DNA of 64,000 nucleotides from Solibacillus sp. FSL W7-1436 (lineage in GTDB: Bacteria > Bacillota > Bacilli > Bacillales_A > Planococcaceae). This document shows, in pieces, positions 17,332 through 27,342 of this stretch. The translations under genes and the position numbers were made by a program. The notes under the pieces are model-generated. The model worked only from the letters and a program-made list of their open reading frames with translations, ran no database searches and was not told the DNA's origin. How positions within the stretch are numbered: position 1 is the first letter of the stretch; the number at the start of each line of letters is the position of its first letter. The stretch spans positions 2,160,501 to 2,224,500 of the forward strand of contig NZ_JBBOWV010000001.1 in assembly GCF_038007305.1 (NCBI RefSeq). The letters run 5' to 3'.

Positions 17332-17685
17332 ATGCTGCAAATTCCTTCTAAAACGATTCCGTATTATGAGGCTGGGATTTATTTGCCGTTGCTGTTAATT
17401 ATTCTTGGGAAAGATTACACAATAGTGGAGCAAAGTCCGTTCAAATTTAAAAATCCCTATTTGCAATTAATCGATGCTGTACGTATCAAAATAGAGCATG
17501 ACTTAAAAGAAACGAAGGACTATTTTAAACTTCATCAGATGCGCTTAGTGAGAGGCAAAACGGATGATTTGTTTACCGAGTATCATTTTTATTTTGGGGG
17601 AATCATGGAGTGTAGAAGATATTCGAATATTCGCCTTCGTAATCAAAGTGAGTTACTTCTTGCTGAATATTTTAAAAAAAGCTGA
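17332..17685 (+). CDS. Unknown protein under a LexA box
   Basis: 117 residues; ATG 17332 follows GGAGGT. I do not recognise the family. Visible features: a short hydrophobic stretch near the N-terminus (AGIYLPLLLIILG, residues ~14-26), a basic/acidic helical middle (IDAVRIKIEHDLKETKDYFKLHQM) and a basic C-terminus (RRYSNIRLRNQSELLLAEYF). The N-terminal hydrophobic run is too short and mid-polar for a confident membrane segment. The SOS box predicts induction by DNA damage. It is convergent with the comK2 gene, the two stops lying only 5 bp apart. Confidence 0.7.
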   Translation: MLQIPSKTIPYYEAGIYLPLLLIILGKDYTIVEQSPFKFKNPYLQLIDAVRIKIEHDLKETKDYFKLHQMRLVRGKTDDLFTEYHFYFGGIMECRRYSNIRLRNQSELLLAEYFKKS

Positions 17686-17690
17686 TGCTC

Positions 17691-18182
17691 CTATAAGATG
17701 GCATTGCGCTGTAAAAGCAGATATTTATAGTACATCGCAGCGCGTACATATTGCTGGTTGAATGATTTCATATTGATGTCCAGACTAATCTCCGTACTAT
17801 CCACAAAAGTTACGAGCGTTTTATCACCGTCTTCACTAATATTAATAATAGGATTCAAGGATAACCAAATATTGTGAGGTGAAAACGGAGAAAACAGGGG
17901 GAATAAAATACACGGATCCCCGAAATCATAGGCCACCATGATCGGCAATTTATGTTTATTCTCTCCAAAAAATCGTCTCGCCTGATATTTGCTTGCGTCA
18001 TAGGAACTTCCATGCAGACGACAAGTATCGCGAATAAGTTTTAATGGTTTATACGGAGATGTAGATTGACCGTACTTGTCCAAAATGGCAGTGTGAATTT
18101 TATCTCGATGCTGATAGGACCTTAAACAGAAGGTAGAGTTAGAAATAATGTAATTGGATTTTTGTGTTAAATTACTGATCAT
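17691..18182 (-). CDS. ComK-family competence transcription factor, paralog 2
   Basis: 163 residues on the minus strand, start ATG at 18182 with AGGGGA upstream. The core reads LIRDTCRLHGSSYDASKYQARR, KLPIMVAYDFGDPCILFPLFSP and HNIWLSLNPIINI, then TEISLDINMKSFNQQYVRAAMY, matching the order of conserved blocks in Bacillus ComK. In Staphylococcus two ComK homologues also exist. Compared with paralog 1 it has a shorter C-terminus, so DNA binding or MecA recognition may differ. It is divergent from an IDEAL-domain gene across a 187-bp gap. Confidence 0.8.
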   Translation of the reverse strand: MISNLTQKSNYIISNSTFCLRSYQHRDKIHTAILDKYGQSTSPYKPLKLIRDTCRLHGSSYDASKYQARRFFGENKHKLPIMVAYDFGDPCILFPLFSPFSPHNIWLSLNPIINISEDGDKTLVTFVDSTEISLDINMKSFNQQYVRAAMYYKYLLLQRNAIL

Positions 18183-18313
18183 TTTGTATCCCCTATCTTT
18201 CCTACTTTTTTAATCGCTTAAATTTTCACTATACATCTAAACTACTGCATAAACTGCTAAAAATCAACATTATATTTAGAAAATTCTGTCATATGATAAT
18301 TTTTCAGAATATA

Positions 18314-18343
18314 TTGCAAATTAAATGACTTTTAATTTATAAT
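18314..18343 (+). promoter_or_regulatory. SigA-type promoter of the IDEAL-domain gene
   Basis: TTGCAA (18314-18319) and TATAAT (18338-18343) with an 18-bp spacer, 26 bp before the start codon at 18370. Confidence 0.65.
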
Positions 18344-18369
18344 GGTTAAAAGAGGTCGAGGTGATATCG

Positions 18370-18609
18370 ATGGATAAATATTATTCGTATACAGACTTTT
18401 TGAAAGCGGTTAGTCAGCAGTCCACTGAACATCATGCAGAGAAGCTATTGAATGAAATTTATTTAGATTTATTTATTAGTCGGTTGCAGCGGATGCAACG
18501 TATTGAACAATTAAAGTTACTTATCGATACATCATTAGATCAAAAGAACGAACAAGCATTTCACAGCTATACTACAGAGTTAAAAGAGTTATTGGAAACC
18601 GTTTCTTAA
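18370..18609 (+). CDS. Small IDEAL-domain protein
   Basis: 79 residues; ATG 18370 preceded by GAGGTG. The C-terminal ~45 residues (YLDLFISRLQRMQRIEQLKLLIDTSLDQKNEQAFHSYTTEL) fit the IDEAL domain (LIDxALDxxDxxxFxxLxxEL), a short helical hairpin found alone or at the C-terminus of UPF0302 proteins in Bacillales. Its function is not established. It faces the comK2 gene divergently, which could reflect shared control. Confidence 0.7.
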   Translation: MDKYYSYTDFLKAVSQQSTEHHAEKLLNEIYLDLFISRLQRMQRIEQLKLLIDTSLDQKNEQAFHSYTTELKELLETVS

Positions 18610-18610
18610 G

Positions 18611-18638
18611 AGCCGCCCTATCCAGGTGGCTTTTTTTT
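18611..18638 (+). terminator. Intrinsic terminator after the IDEAL-domain gene
   Basis: AGCCGCC pairs with GGTGGCT (one G-U), then T8. Array B starts about 25 bp beyond. Confidence 0.85.
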
Positions 18639-18659
18639 ATGGGCAAACGCGGATCCGTT

Positions 18660-18841
18660 ATTTTCTAATAATAGGAGGAAAGTTTCTAATAAAATTAAAA
18701 TAGTTCTAATATATTGGTTATTTTCTAATAAAAAGGATAATTCTTCTAATAAGTGCTGGAGATTTTCGAATAACCGGCCCCAAACTTCAAATAAGTGACC
18801 GAACTTTTCTAATATCCGCCACCAAAGTTCCAATAAATCCG
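18660..18841 (+). repeat. Phased motif array B (nine units, 21-20-19-21x5 spacing)
   Basis: Nine TTCTAATAA-like motifs with the C of CTA (or its counterpart in the degenerate units TTCGAAT, TTCAAAT and TTCCAAT) at 18665, 18686, 18706, 18725, 18746, 18767, 18788, 18809 and 18830. The spacing series is identical to that of array D at 51.7 kb, while the intervening bases are unrelated. It fills the gap between the upstream terminator and the LexA-controlled uvrB promoter region. Confidence 0.9.
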
Positions 18842-18874
18842 GCGCACCTATCAAACACCCCACAACACTAAATT

Positions 18875-18888
18875 CGAATGTACGTTCG
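18875..18888 (+). promoter_or_regulatory. LexA (DinR) SOS box of uvrBA
   Basis: CGAATGTACGTTCG, 12 of 14 matches to CGAACRNRYGTTYC and nearly palindromic, 75 bp before the uvrB start. uvrB is a known LexA target in Bacillus subtilis. Confidence 0.85.
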
Positions 18889-18962
18889 CAATTTTATCGT
18901 AAATTAAAAACGGGTATGTTAAAATAGAACATAACATAAGCGACAGAAAGGACAATCTGAAT

Positions 18963-20945
18963 ATGACAGAAACTTTTACAATAAAGTCCGCCTATCAGCC
19001 TGCCGGGGATCAGCCGGAAGCGATTAAACAGCTCGTACAGGGGGTTAAAGAAGGCAAGCGTCACCAGACATTGCTGGGGGCGACAGGTACGGGTAAAACA
19101 TTTACGATTTCCAATGTGATTAAAGAAGTGAATAAGCCGACGCTCGTGATGGCACACAATAAAACACTGGCCGGCCAATTATATAGTGAGTTTAAAGAGT
19201 TTTTCCCGGACAATGCGGTTGAGTATTTCGTCAGCTACTATGACTATTTCCAGCCGGAAGCGTATGTACCGCAAACCGATACGTACATTGAAAAGGATTC
19301 AAGTATTAATGAAGAAATCGATAAATTGCGCCACTCGGCAACAACTGCGTTATTTGAACGGAAAGATGTCATTATTATCGCGTCCGTATCATGTATTTAC
19401 GGTCTCGGTAATCCGGAAGAATATCGTGAAATGGTCGTTTCCATTCGTACAGGGATGGAAATCGAGCGCAATCAGCTATTGCGGAAACTGGTCGACATTC
19501 AATATGAACGGAATGATATTAACTTTACACGTGGTACGTTCCGAGTGCGCGGGGATGTTGTCGAAATTTTCCCGGCGTCACGCGATGAACACTGTATCCG
19601 TATCGAGTTTTTCGGGGATGAAGTAGACCGGATTCGTGAAGTGGATGCACTGACGGGCGAAATTTTAGGGGACCGTCAGCACGTCGCGATTTTCCCGGCA
19701 TCCCATTTCGTTACCCGCGAAGAGAAGATGAAAGTTGCCATTGAAAATATTGAAAAAGAGCTGGAGGAGCGCCTTGCGGTATTGCGTTCGGAAGACCGTT
19801 TACTGGAAGCGCAGCGTTTGGAACAGCGGACAAACTACGATCTGGAAATGATGAAGGAAATGGGCTTTTGCTCAGGTATCGAAAACTATTCGCGCCATTT
19901 AACTTTGCGTGAAGCAGGGGCGACACCGTATACATTGCTTGATTACTTCCCTGAAGATTTTTTGCTTGTTGTTGATGAAAGCCATGTTACATTACCGCAA
20001 GTACGTGGTATGTATAATGGAGACCAGGCCCGTAAAGGGGTACTGGTTGAACATGGTTTCCGTTTGCCGTCCGCACTGGATAACCGCCCGTTAATGTTTG
20101 ACGAATTCCAGTCAAAAGTAAGCCAGGCGATTTATGTTTCGGCAACACCGGGTCCATACGAATTGGAGCATACACCGGACATGGTGGAGCAGATCATTCG
20201 TCCGACAGGGCTGCTTGATCCGACAATTGATATCCGTCCGATTGAAGGGCAGATTGATGATCTGATCGATGAGATCCATGAGCGTATCCGCCGTAATGAA
20301 CGAACGCTTGTCACAACATTAACAAAGAAAATGTCCGAGGATTTATCGAGCTATTTAAAGGAAATGGGCTTGAAAGTCGAATACCTGCATTCAGAAATCA
20401 AAACGCTGGAACGGATCGAAATTATCCGCGAGCTTCGTAAAGGGACATATGATGTGCTGATCGGTATTAACTTATTAAGGGAAGGTCTTGATATTCCTGA
20501 AGTATCCCTTGTCGCGATTTTGGATGCGGACAAGGAAGGGTTCCTCCGTTCGGAACGTTCGCTCATTCAAACGATTGGACGTGCAGCACGTAACTCGAAC
20601 GGTCATGTCATCATGTATGCCAATAATATGACGGATTCAATGACAAAGGCGATCGGTGAAACGAAGCGTCGTCGTGAAACTCAAATGGCGTACAATGAAA
20701 AACATGGTATTACACCGAAAACAATTATTAAAAAGATTCCTGATATTATCCGTGCAACACAAGCTGCGGAAGGGGAAGAAACATATATTACAAAAGTGAC
20801 AGGCGGCAAAAAGCTGACGAAAAAAGAGCTGGAGAAGCTTGTTGCAACATTGCAAGTTGAAATGAAAGAAGCCGCAAAAGCGCTGGACTTTGAACGCGCG
20901 GCTGAATTACGTGACATGATATTTGAATTGAAAGCAGAAGGGTGA
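18963..20945 (+). CDS. uvrB: Excinuclease ABC subunit B
   Basis: 660 residues, standard length. ATG 18963 with AAAGGA upstream. Walker [11 protein letters not shown] near residue 40, the beta-hairpin region with [20 protein letters not shown] that clamps DNA, helicase motif [13 protein letters not shown], motif [11 protein letters not shown], and the C-terminal UvrC-binding UVR domain ([17 protein letters not shown]). UvrB verifies damage and loads UvrC in nucleotide excision repair. The stop overlaps the upstream reading frame of uvrA, indicating an operon under the LexA box. Confidence 0.98.
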   Translation: MTETFTIKSAYQPAGDQPEAIKQLVQGVKEGKRHQTLLGATGTGKTFTISNVIKEVNKPTLVMAHNKTLAGQLYSEFKEFFPDNAVEYFVSYYDYFQPEAYVPQTDTYIEKDSSINEEIDKLRHSATTALFERKDVIIIASVSCIYGLGNPEEYREMVVSIRTGMEIERNQLLRKLVDIQYERNDINFTRGTFRVRGDVVEIFPASRDEHCIRIEFFGDEVDRIREVDALTGEILGDRQHVAIFPASHFVTREEKMKVAIENIEKELEERLAVLRSEDRLLEAQRLEQRTNYDLEMMKEMGFCSGIENYSRHLTLREAGATPYTLLDYFPEDFLLVVDESHVTLPQVRGMYNGDQARKGVLVEHGFRLPSALDNRPLMFDEFQSKVSQAIYVSATPGPYELEHTPDMVEQIIRPTGLLDPTIDIRPIEGQIDDLIDEIHERIRRNERTLVTTLTKKMSEDLSSYLKEMGLKVEYLHSEIKTLERIEIIRELRKGTYDVLIGINLLREGLDIPEVSLVAILDADKEGFLRSERSLIQTIGRAARNSNGHVIMYANNMTDSMTKAIGETKRRRETQMAYNEKHGITPKTIIKKIPDIIRATQAAEGEETYITKVTGGKKLTKKELEKLVATLQVEMKEAAKALDFERAAELRDMIFELKAEG

Positions 20946-20950
20946 ACAAT

Positions 20951-23818
20951 GTGAAAAATACAGAAATTGTCGTACAAGGTGCACGAGCGCATAATTTAAA
21001 AAATATTGATGTCACAATTCCTCGCGATAAAATTGTCGTTGTGACAGGGCTTTCAGGTTCCGGTAAATCGTCATTGGCATTCGATACGATTTATGCGGAA
21101 GGGCAGCGTCGTTATGTTGAATCATTGTCCGCGTATGCACGCCAGTTTTTAGGGCAAATGGACAAGCCGGATGTCGATACAATTGAAGGACTGTCACCGG
21201 CTATCTCGATCGACCAGAAGACGACGAGCCGTAACCCGCGCTCGACTGTCGGAACAGTAACGGAAATTTACGATTATTTGCGACTGCTTTTTGCACGTAT
21301 CGGAAAACCGTACTGCCCGACACATGGGATTGAAATTACATCACAGACGGTTGAACAGATGGTTGACCGCCTGATGGAATATCCGGAGCGCACAAAAATG
21401 CAGCTGCTTGCTCCAGTTATTGAAGGGAAAAAAGGAACGCATGTAAAACTGCTTGAAGACTTGAAAAAACAAGGCTTTGTTCGTATCCGTGTAAACGGGG
21501 AACTGCGTGATCTCGATGACAATATCGAGCTCGATAAAAATAAAAAGCATACGATTGAAGTAGTCGTGGACCGTGTTGTCGTAAAAGAGGGTAATGAAAC
21601 GCGTTTAAGCGATTCCCTTGAAGCAGCGCTCAGAATTGCGGATGGCCGCGTTCTAGTCGATGTCATCGATCATGAGGAGCTGTTATTCAGCGAGCATCAT
21701 GCATGTCCGATTTGCGGCTTTTCAATCGGTGAACTTGAGCCGCGCATGTTTTCATTCAACAGTCCATTCGGAGCCTGCCCTACATGTGACGGGCTTGGAA
21801 GTAAGGCGAAGGCCGATATCGACCTGGTCATCCACAACTGGGATTTAACATTGCTTGAAAATGCGATTGCCCCATGGGAATCCGTATCGTCCAATTATTA
21901 CCCGCAGCTGCTGGCATCTGTATGCAAGCATTACAATATACCGATGGATGTGCCGGTAAAAGAGATTCCTAAAGAGAAAATGGATAAAATTTTATACGGT
22001 TCAGGAAAAGAAAAGATTCTATTCGAATATACGAATGATTATGGCAGTGTGCATAAGAAGAATATTGAATTTGAAGGGGTCATCGCAAATATCGAGCGCC
22101 GCTTTACTGATTCCTCTTCGGATTATGTGCGTGAATCGATGCGAAAGTACATGACTGAACAGCCTTGTGCTACTTGTAAAGGGCACCGTCTGAAAAAAGA
22201 AACGCTGGCAGTGAAAATTAAAGACCAGAACATTTCGGAAGCGACACGCCACTCCATTCAGGAAATGTATGATTTCTTTAGTTCAATAGAGTTAACGGAG
22301 AAAGAACGCCAGATTGCGAAATTAATTATTCGTGAAGTTATTGAACGACTGAGGTTCCTATTGGATGTCGGTCTGAATTATTTAACGCTTGCACGATCTG
22401 CCGGAACATTATCCGGCGGGGAAGCACAGCGCATTCGACTGGCAACACAGATCGGTTCCCGCTTAACGGGTGTCCTTTATATTCTGGACGAGCCGTCAAT
22501 CGGGCTGCACCAACGAGATAATGACCGGTTAATTAATACACTTGTCAATATGCGTGACCTCGGGAATACGCTAATTATCGTCGAACATGATGAAGATACG
22601 ATGATGGCAGCGGACCACCTGATCGATATCGGACCGGGTGCCGGTGTGCACGGCGGTCAAGTTATTGCACAGGGGACGCCAAAGCAAGTAATGAAAAACA
22701 AAGAGTCGATTACCGGCCAATATTTAAGCGGGAAGAAATTCATTCCGCTGCCGCTGGAACGCCGTAAATCGGATGGCCGGAAAATAAAAATTAAAGGCGC
22801 TTCCGAAAATAACCTGAAAAGTGTCAGTGTCGATATTCCGTTAGGGCAGTTCATTGCCGTTACAGGTGTGTCGGGTTCCGGTAAATCGACATTGATAAAT
22901 GAAATTTTATATAAGTCGCTTGCATCGAAACTGAACCGGGCAAAAGTGAAACCGGGCAAGCATAAAGCAATAGAAGGTTTGGAACAGCTGGAGAAAGTAA
23001 TCGATGTGGATCAGTCGCCAATCGGCCGTACCCCGCGTTCTAATCCGGCAACATATATAGGGGTATTCGATGATATTCGCGATGTTTTTGCGATGACGAA
23101 TGAAGCGAAAGTACGCGGCTACAAAAAAGGGCGTTTTTCATTCAACGTAAAAGGCGGACGTTGTGAAGCGTGCCGCGGGGATGGCATTATTAAAATCGAG
23201 ATGCACTTCCTGCCGGATGTTTATGTGCCGTGTGAAGTTTGTCACGGGAAGCGTTATAACCGCGAAACACTGGAAGTAAAATATAAAGATAAAAATATTT
23301 CCGATATTTTGGAGATGACGGTGGAAGATGCGTTGGAGTTTTTCGGGAACTTGCCGAGAATCCAGCGTAAACTGCAAACGATTGTCGATGTCGGGCTAGG
23401 GTATGTGAAGCTTGGTCAGCCTGCGACAACATTATCCGGCGGGGAAGCACAACGAGTAAAACTGGCGTCGGAATTGCATCGTCGTTCAACCGGCAAATCA
23501 TTTTATATTTTGGATGAGCCAACGACCGGTTTGCATGCGGATGATATTTCCCGTTTACTGCTTGTACTGCAGCGTTTAGTTGAAAACGGGGAGACCGTGC
23601 TTGTTATTGAGCATAATCTCGATGTGATCAAAACTGCCGACCATATTATTGATTTAGGTCCTGAAGGCGGCGAAGGCGGGGGTACCATATTAGCGACAGG
23701 TACGCCGGAGAAGATTGCCGAAGTAGAAGAAAGCTATACGGGACGCTACTTAAAACCGATTCTGGAACGTGACCGTGAGCGCATGGAATCAAGAATTAAA
23801 GAAGCGCAAAATAAATAG
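20951..23818 (+). CDS. uvrA: Excinuclease ABC subunit A
   Basis: 955 residues. GTG 20951 gives [20 protein letters not shown] with GAAGGG at good spacing; GTG 20942 overlapping the uvrB stop is possible. Two ABC cassettes: Walker [11 protein letters not shown] and [10 protein letters not shown], two LSGGEAQR signatures, two zinc modules (CPIC...CPTC and CEAC...CEVC). UvrA dimer finds bulky lesions and delivers UvrB. Same SOS operon as uvrB. Confidence 0.98.
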   Translation: MKNTEIVVQGARAHNLKNIDVTIPRDKIVVVTGLSGSGKSSLAFDTIYAEGQRRYVESLSAYARQFLGQMDKPDVDTIEGLSPAISIDQKTTSRNPRSTVGTVTEIYDYLRLLFARIGKPYCPTHGIEITSQTVEQMVDRLMEYPERTKMQLLAPVIEGKKGTHVKLLEDLKKQGFVRIRVNGELRDLDDNIELDKNKKHTIEVVVDRVVVKEGNETRLSDSLEAALRIADGRVLVDVIDHEELLFSEHHACPICGFSIGELEPRMFSFNSPFGACPTCDGLGSKAKADIDLVIHNWDLTLLENAIAPWESVSSNYYPQLLASVCKHYNIPMDVPVKEIPKEKMDKILYGSGKEKILFEYTNDYGSVHKKNIEFEGVIANIERRFTDSSSDYVRESMRKYMTEQPCATCKGHRLKKETLAVKIKDQNISEATRHSIQEMYDFFSSIELTEKERQIAKLIIREVIERLRFLLDVGLNYLTLARSAGTLSGGEAQRIRLATQIGSRLTGVLYILDEPSIGLHQRDNDRLINTLVNMRDLGNTLIIVEHDEDTMMAADHLIDIGPGAGVHGGQVIAQGTPKQVMKNKESITGQYLSGKKFIPLPLERRKSDGRKIKIKGASENNLKSVSVDIPLGQFIAVTGVSGSGKSTLINEILYKSLASKLNRAKVKPGKHKAIEGLEQLEKVIDVDQSPIGRTPRSNPATYIGVFDDIRDVFAMTNEAKVRGYKKGRFSFNVKGGRCEACRGDGIIKIEMHFLPDVYVPCEVCHGKRYNRETLEVKYKDKNISDILEMTVEDALEFFGNLPRIQRKLQTIVDVGLGYVKLGQPATTLSGGEAQRVKLASELHRRSTGKSFYILDEPTTGLHADDISRLLLVLQRLVENGETVLVIEHNLDVIKTADHIIDLGPEGGEGGGTILATGTPEKIAEVEESYTGRYLKPILERDRERMESRIKEAQNK

Positions 23819-23841
23819 ATTAAAAAACTGAGAGCACAAAC

Positions 23842-23867
23842 GAAACTTTTCGTCCTCCCTCCTCGTA
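23842..23867 (+). promoter_or_regulatory. SigW-like ECF promoter of the yvlB-like gene
   Basis: GAAAC at 23842-23846, a T-rich start of spacer, and CGTA at 23864-23867 after 17 nt, resembling the SigW consensus TGAAAC-N16/17-CGTA. In Bacillus subtilis yvlABCD belongs to the SigW envelope-stress regulon, which supports the reading. A TATAAT overlapping at 23866 offers an alternative SigA -10. Confidence 0.65.
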
Positions 23868-23896
23868 TAATAACTATATACGAAGCAGAGGGAGGA
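23853..23896 (+). promoter_or_regulatory. Inverted repeat that could occlude the yvlB-like ribosome binding site
   Basis: TCCTCCCTC (23853-23861) is perfectly complementary to GAGGGAGGA (23888-23896), with an inner CGTATA/TATACG stem. The right arm is the Shine-Dalgarno of the gene starting at 23905. RNA reading through from uvrA would carry both arms; RNA from the local promoter would start within the hairpin and lack the left arm. Confidence 0.6.
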
Positions 23897-23904
23897 ATTT
23901 TTTT

Positions 23905-25119
23905 ATGCAGGAAGAACGTAAGCGCATTTTAAAATTAGTTGAAAGCGGTACAATTACGGCAGAAGAGGCAATTGTATTACTGGAAAAATTGTCGTCGGAA
24001 AAGGAATCCACTCCATCACAAGCAGCACCAGTTGAGCAACCGGTTTTTGAGGAAAAGTACGAGGAAGAGCCCCTTAATGCAGAACCGGTTTTTGAAGAGC
24101 AAAAAGAAAAACGTAAAACAACGGGATTTGAAGATATTTTCGGCAAGTCATTTAACGATAAAGAATTCAATAAAAAAATGGACGAGTTCATGGGCGATAT
24201 TAAGCAGGATTTAACGCAATTCAGCACACGCATGACAGGATTGGTCGGTGCGGCATTAACGAAGTTCAAAGAGCTTGATATTGATACACCGTTTGGGGAA
24301 AAAGTGGAATTCACTAAAACATATGCTTACCCTGTAGCGGATGTAAAAGGGGTAGAGCTGGAAATCGCCAATGGTAAAGTCGATATCGTACGAGCTACGG
24401 ATGATTTAGTTACTGTCAATGTGACGGGGAAAACACCGTTAAAAGGTACAGAGGAAGAAACGATTGCGCACACAACGGAAAACATGTCCAAGCTGACAAA
24501 TGACAAATTATTTATCCAGTCAACAAATAAATTTGCACAAGTGAAGGTACAAGTCGCTATTCCAGAAAAACATTATGATGTTATCATTGCAAAATTATTA
24601 ACAGGCAGTGTTTCAATCGAACAGGTTGATGCAAAGCTAGTTAAAGCGCGTACACATAATGGGGTAATCCGTCTGGAAAATGCAATATTTGATCATGCGG
24701 AGCTGCAAACGAGCAATGGTGCCGTAGAAGCCCGTCAGATCAAAGGCGAAGATTTGGAAATCGGTACAGCAAATGGCCGCATATACGTTGACGGCGAATT
24801 AAATGAAGTCGAAGCCGAGTCAATGAATGGACATGTTGTCATTACAACAACGAGTGCGGAAGCGCATAAAATCAAGGCGCGAGCATTGGCAGGATCCGTT
24901 GAAATTTATGTTCCGAAAACAGTCGCTCTGGACGGCCAGGTTTTCTCGAACTTCGGAAAAGCAGACATCGGATTAAGTGATGTTCATGTTACAGAAGAAG
25001 AGGAGCAATTCCTGTCAAAATCAGTCCGCTTCACAAAAGAACTGGAAGGTGCGAAACTCCTGAAATTAGTAGGGGAATCTCGTACAGGTACAGTACTGGT
25101 ACGTTATACACTGCAATAG
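23905..25119 (+). CDS. DUF4097/YvlB-like envelope-stress protein
   Basis: 404 residues, ATG 23905 after GAGGGAGGA. The N-terminal ~35 residues (EERKRILKLVESGTITAEEAIVLLEKL) are the short helical YvlB_N-type segment; an acidic linker follows; residues ~125-404 form repeated beta-helical strands of the DUF4097 putative adhesin type (VELEIANGKVDIV, VKARTHNGVIRLE, LEIGTANGRIYVDG). No signal peptide seen, so it is likely cytoplasmic or membrane-associated. The SigW-like promoter suggests a role in envelope stress; biochemical function unknown. Confidence 0.85.
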   Translation: MQEERKRILKLVESGTITAEEAIVLLEKLSSEKESTPSQAAPVEQPVFEEKYEEEPLNAEPVFEEQKEKRKTTGFEDIFGKSFNDKEFNKKMDEFMGDIKQDLTQFSTRMTGLVGAALTKFKELDIDTPFGEKVEFTKTYAYPVADVKGVELEIANGKVDIVRATDDLVTVNVTGKTPLKGTEEETIAHTTENMSKLTNDKLFIQSTNKFAQVKVQVAIPEKHYDVIIAKLLTGSVSIEQVDAKLVKARTHNGVIRLENAIFDHAELQTSNGAVEARQIKGEDLEIGTANGRIYVDGELNEVEAESMNGHVVITTTSAEAHKIKARALAGSVEIYVPKTVALDGQVFSNFGKADIGLSDVHVTEEEEQFLSKSVRFTKELEGAKLLKLVGESRTGTVLVRYTLQ

Positions 25120-25191
25120 GCTAAGAGTTTTACCGGCAGTTGCCGAAGGTTCGATTTACTCAAAAGCAACGACAAACTCCTTAATAAAATC

Positions 25192-25229
25192 AGGCATCCA
25201 TCTTTTCGCAAAGAAGTTGGATGCCTTTT
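25192..25229 (+). terminator. Terminator after the yvlB-like gene
   Basis: AGGCATCCA pairs with TGGATGCCT, followed by TTTATTTTG; the loop contributes further weak pairing. Confidence 0.85.
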
Positions 25230-25637
25230 ATTTTGTTTTCCGCTAAATCTTCAATTAAAAGTCACAAACTGCCGTATTCTTACATAGAAAAATAGTCTTT
25301 CTAAAAAACACCCCGAAAAATACCATAATAATCCAAATAATGAGAAGGATTTTCACTGAAACCGTCGAATAATTAAAAATAGTGTAGAGTATTTTATTAT
25401 ATTAAGTACATTTCATACTTTAACAAAAACATTACGAAAACCAAAAAAATAGTGTTTTTCCATGAAAATTTAGCGACAATTGATTTTTGGTAATGTTGTC
25501 ATGACGGTCTAGAGAGCCCGAAAACGAGGCGGGGCTTACATTGAAAAGAAAATGTAATAAAATTTGAGCCTTAAAATGCTATAATGGGTAAGACTAAAAT
25601 TTAAAATACTAGATATTGAGCTTAGGTGGTTTCGTGA
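25230..25637. other. About 400 bp AT-rich gap before ftsE
   Basis: No gene seen. An extended -10 (TGCTATAAT, 25577-25585) 53 bp before ftsE is the likely promoter; no clear -35. A GC-rich hairpin-like stretch (AGCCCG ... CGGGGCT) lies around 25515-25538. Confidence 0.45.
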
Positions 25638-26324
25638 ATGATTGAAATGAATAATGTAGTGAAGAAGTATCCTAATGGGGTCGTCGCCGCAAACGGGATT
25701 ACGGTTCATATAAAAAAGGGTGAATTTGTATATATAGTTGGCCCTAGTGGGGCGGGTAAATCGACATTTATTAAGTTGATGTACCGTGAAGAAAAACCGA
25801 CTTCCGGCGATGTCATCATTAATGGCATTAATTTGAGAACGCTCAAAAATAATCGCGTACCTCATTTACGCCGTCATCTTGGTGTCGTCTTCCAGGACTT
25901 TAAATTATTGCCGCGCTTAACAGTGTATGAAAATGTAGCGTTCGCGATGGAAGTAATTGAAGAACAGCCAAGTGTCATCCGTAAACGGGTAATGGAAGTA
26001 CTCGAACTGGTCGGATTAAAGCATAAAGTGCGAATGCTGCCGAATGAGCTGTCAGGTGGAGAACAGCAGCGTGTTGCAATTGCCCGCTCGATTGTGAATC
26101 GTCCAAAAGTAATGATTGCGGATGAGCCTACAGGGAATTTAGACCCTGAAACTTCATGGGAAATCATGAATATTTTTGAGGAAATCAATCGCCAAGGTAC
26201 AACGATTCTAATGGCAACACATAACCGTGAAATCGTAAATACTGTGCGTAAAAGAGTTATTGCTATTGAAGGCGGAATGATCGTCCGTGATGAGTACGGA
26301 GGTGACTACGGCTATGAAAACTAG
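25638..26324 (+). CDS. ftsE: Cell division ABC ATPase FtsE
   Basis: 228 residues. Walker A GPSGAGKSTFI, signature LSGGEQQRVAIARS, Walker B VMIADEPTGNLDPE and the H-loop ATHNRE. FtsE pairs with FtsX to control peptidoglycan hydrolases at the membrane. ftsX starts within its last codons. Start ATG 25638 with AGGTGG upstream. Confidence 0.97.
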   Translation: MIEMNNVVKKYPNGVVAANGITVHIKKGEFVYIVGPSGAGKSTFIKLMYREEKPTSGDVIINGINLRTLKNNRVPHLRRHLGVVFQDFKLLPRLTVYENVAFAMEVIEEQPSVIRKRVMEVLELVGLKHKVRMLPNELSGGEQQRVAIARSIVNRPKVMIADEPTGNLDPETSWEIMNIFEEINRQGTTILMATHNREIVNTVRKRVIAIEGGMIVRDEYGGDYGYEN

Positions 26325-27210
26325 AACAATTGCCCGTCATTTCCGTGAGAGTTTTAAATCATTGGGCCGTAACAGCTGGATGACACTCGCTTCAATCAGT
26401 GCTGTAACGGTAACATTATTACTGGTCGGTGTATTTGCTGCGATTATGATGAATTTAAACAAAGTCGCTTCCGATTTGGAAAACGATGTTGAAATTCGTG
26501 TCATGATCGATATTATTCCGGAAGCGGAAGAAGCAAAACTGGCAGAAGAACAGCTTCTTGACGAAATCCATAATATGCCGGATGTCGAGGAAGTTACATA
26601 TTCTTCAAAAGAGCAGGAATTAAGTAAGTTAATCAAAGATTTTGGTGATGAATTAAGTTTATTCGAACAGAACAACCCGTTATACAATGTGTTGTATGTC
26701 AAAGCCGTTGATCCTTTGAAAACAGCTGATGTCGCAAAACAGATTGATAGCTTGGACAATACTTTTGAAGTAAAATATGGCGAGGGTAAAGTAGAAAAAC
26801 TATTTAACTTCTTGGAAATCGCTCGTAATGTTGGACTCGTATTAATTTTAGGACTGCTGTTTACAGCGATGTTTTTAATTTCTAATACAATTCGCATTAC
26901 GATTATTGCACGTAAAGATGAAATTGAAATTATGAAGCTTGTAGGGGCTACAAATTCTTTCGTCCGCATTCCATTTGTATTGGAAGGAATGTGGCTTGGT
27001 TTGATTGGATCGATTATTCCAGTCGCAGCCGTTACAATTGCTTATTACAATATTTATGATTTATTGGCACCCCGATTAAAAGGGGAAATGTTCCAATTGT
27101 TAGAAGTAACACCACTTATGTACCAAGTGAACGCATTGATTATTTTCATCGGGATGTTCATCGGTATATGGGGAAGTTTCATGTCAGTTCGTAAGTTTTT
27201 AAAAGTATAA
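26314..27210 (+). CDS. ftsX: Cell division membrane protein FtsX
   Basis: 298 residues. ATG 26314 overlaps the ftsE stop by 11 nt and has GGAGGTG upstream. Four membrane segments (about 26-48, 174-195, 224-250, 270-290) with the large extracellular loop between the first and second that contacts the hydrolase partner. Together with FtsE it transmits ATP hydrolysis to a cell-wall hydrolase, here probably the next gene. Confidence 0.96.
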   Translation: MKTRTIARHFRESFKSLGRNSWMTLASISAVTVTLLLVGVFAAIMMNLNKVASDLENDVEIRVMIDIIPEAEEAKLAEEQLLDEIHNMPDVEEVTYSSKEQELSKLIKDFGDELSLFEQNNPLYNVLYVKAVDPLKTADVAKQIDSLDNTFEVKYGEGKVEKLFNFLEIARNVGLVLILGLLFTAMFLISNTIRITIIARKDEIEIMKLVGATNSFVRIPFVLEGMWLGLIGSIIPVAAVTIAYYNIYDLLAPRLKGEMFQLLEVTPLMYQVNALIIFIGMFIGIWGSFMSVRKFLKV

Positions 27211-27342
27211 CTTCTTTCAGCGACTGTCACACATTGCCAAGGCAAAATTGACAATGACGAAAATAGTGGGAAGTGGCTCATTTTTACACCCAAGAGAGAC
27301 AAAAAGAGCCACTATTACCCATGCATTTAGGGGGAAAAGTTT

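Noticed and set aside
26337-26969. 210-residue minus-strand frame within ftsX
   Set aside because: Antisense shadow; Ser/Ile-rich composition mirrors membrane codons of ftsX.
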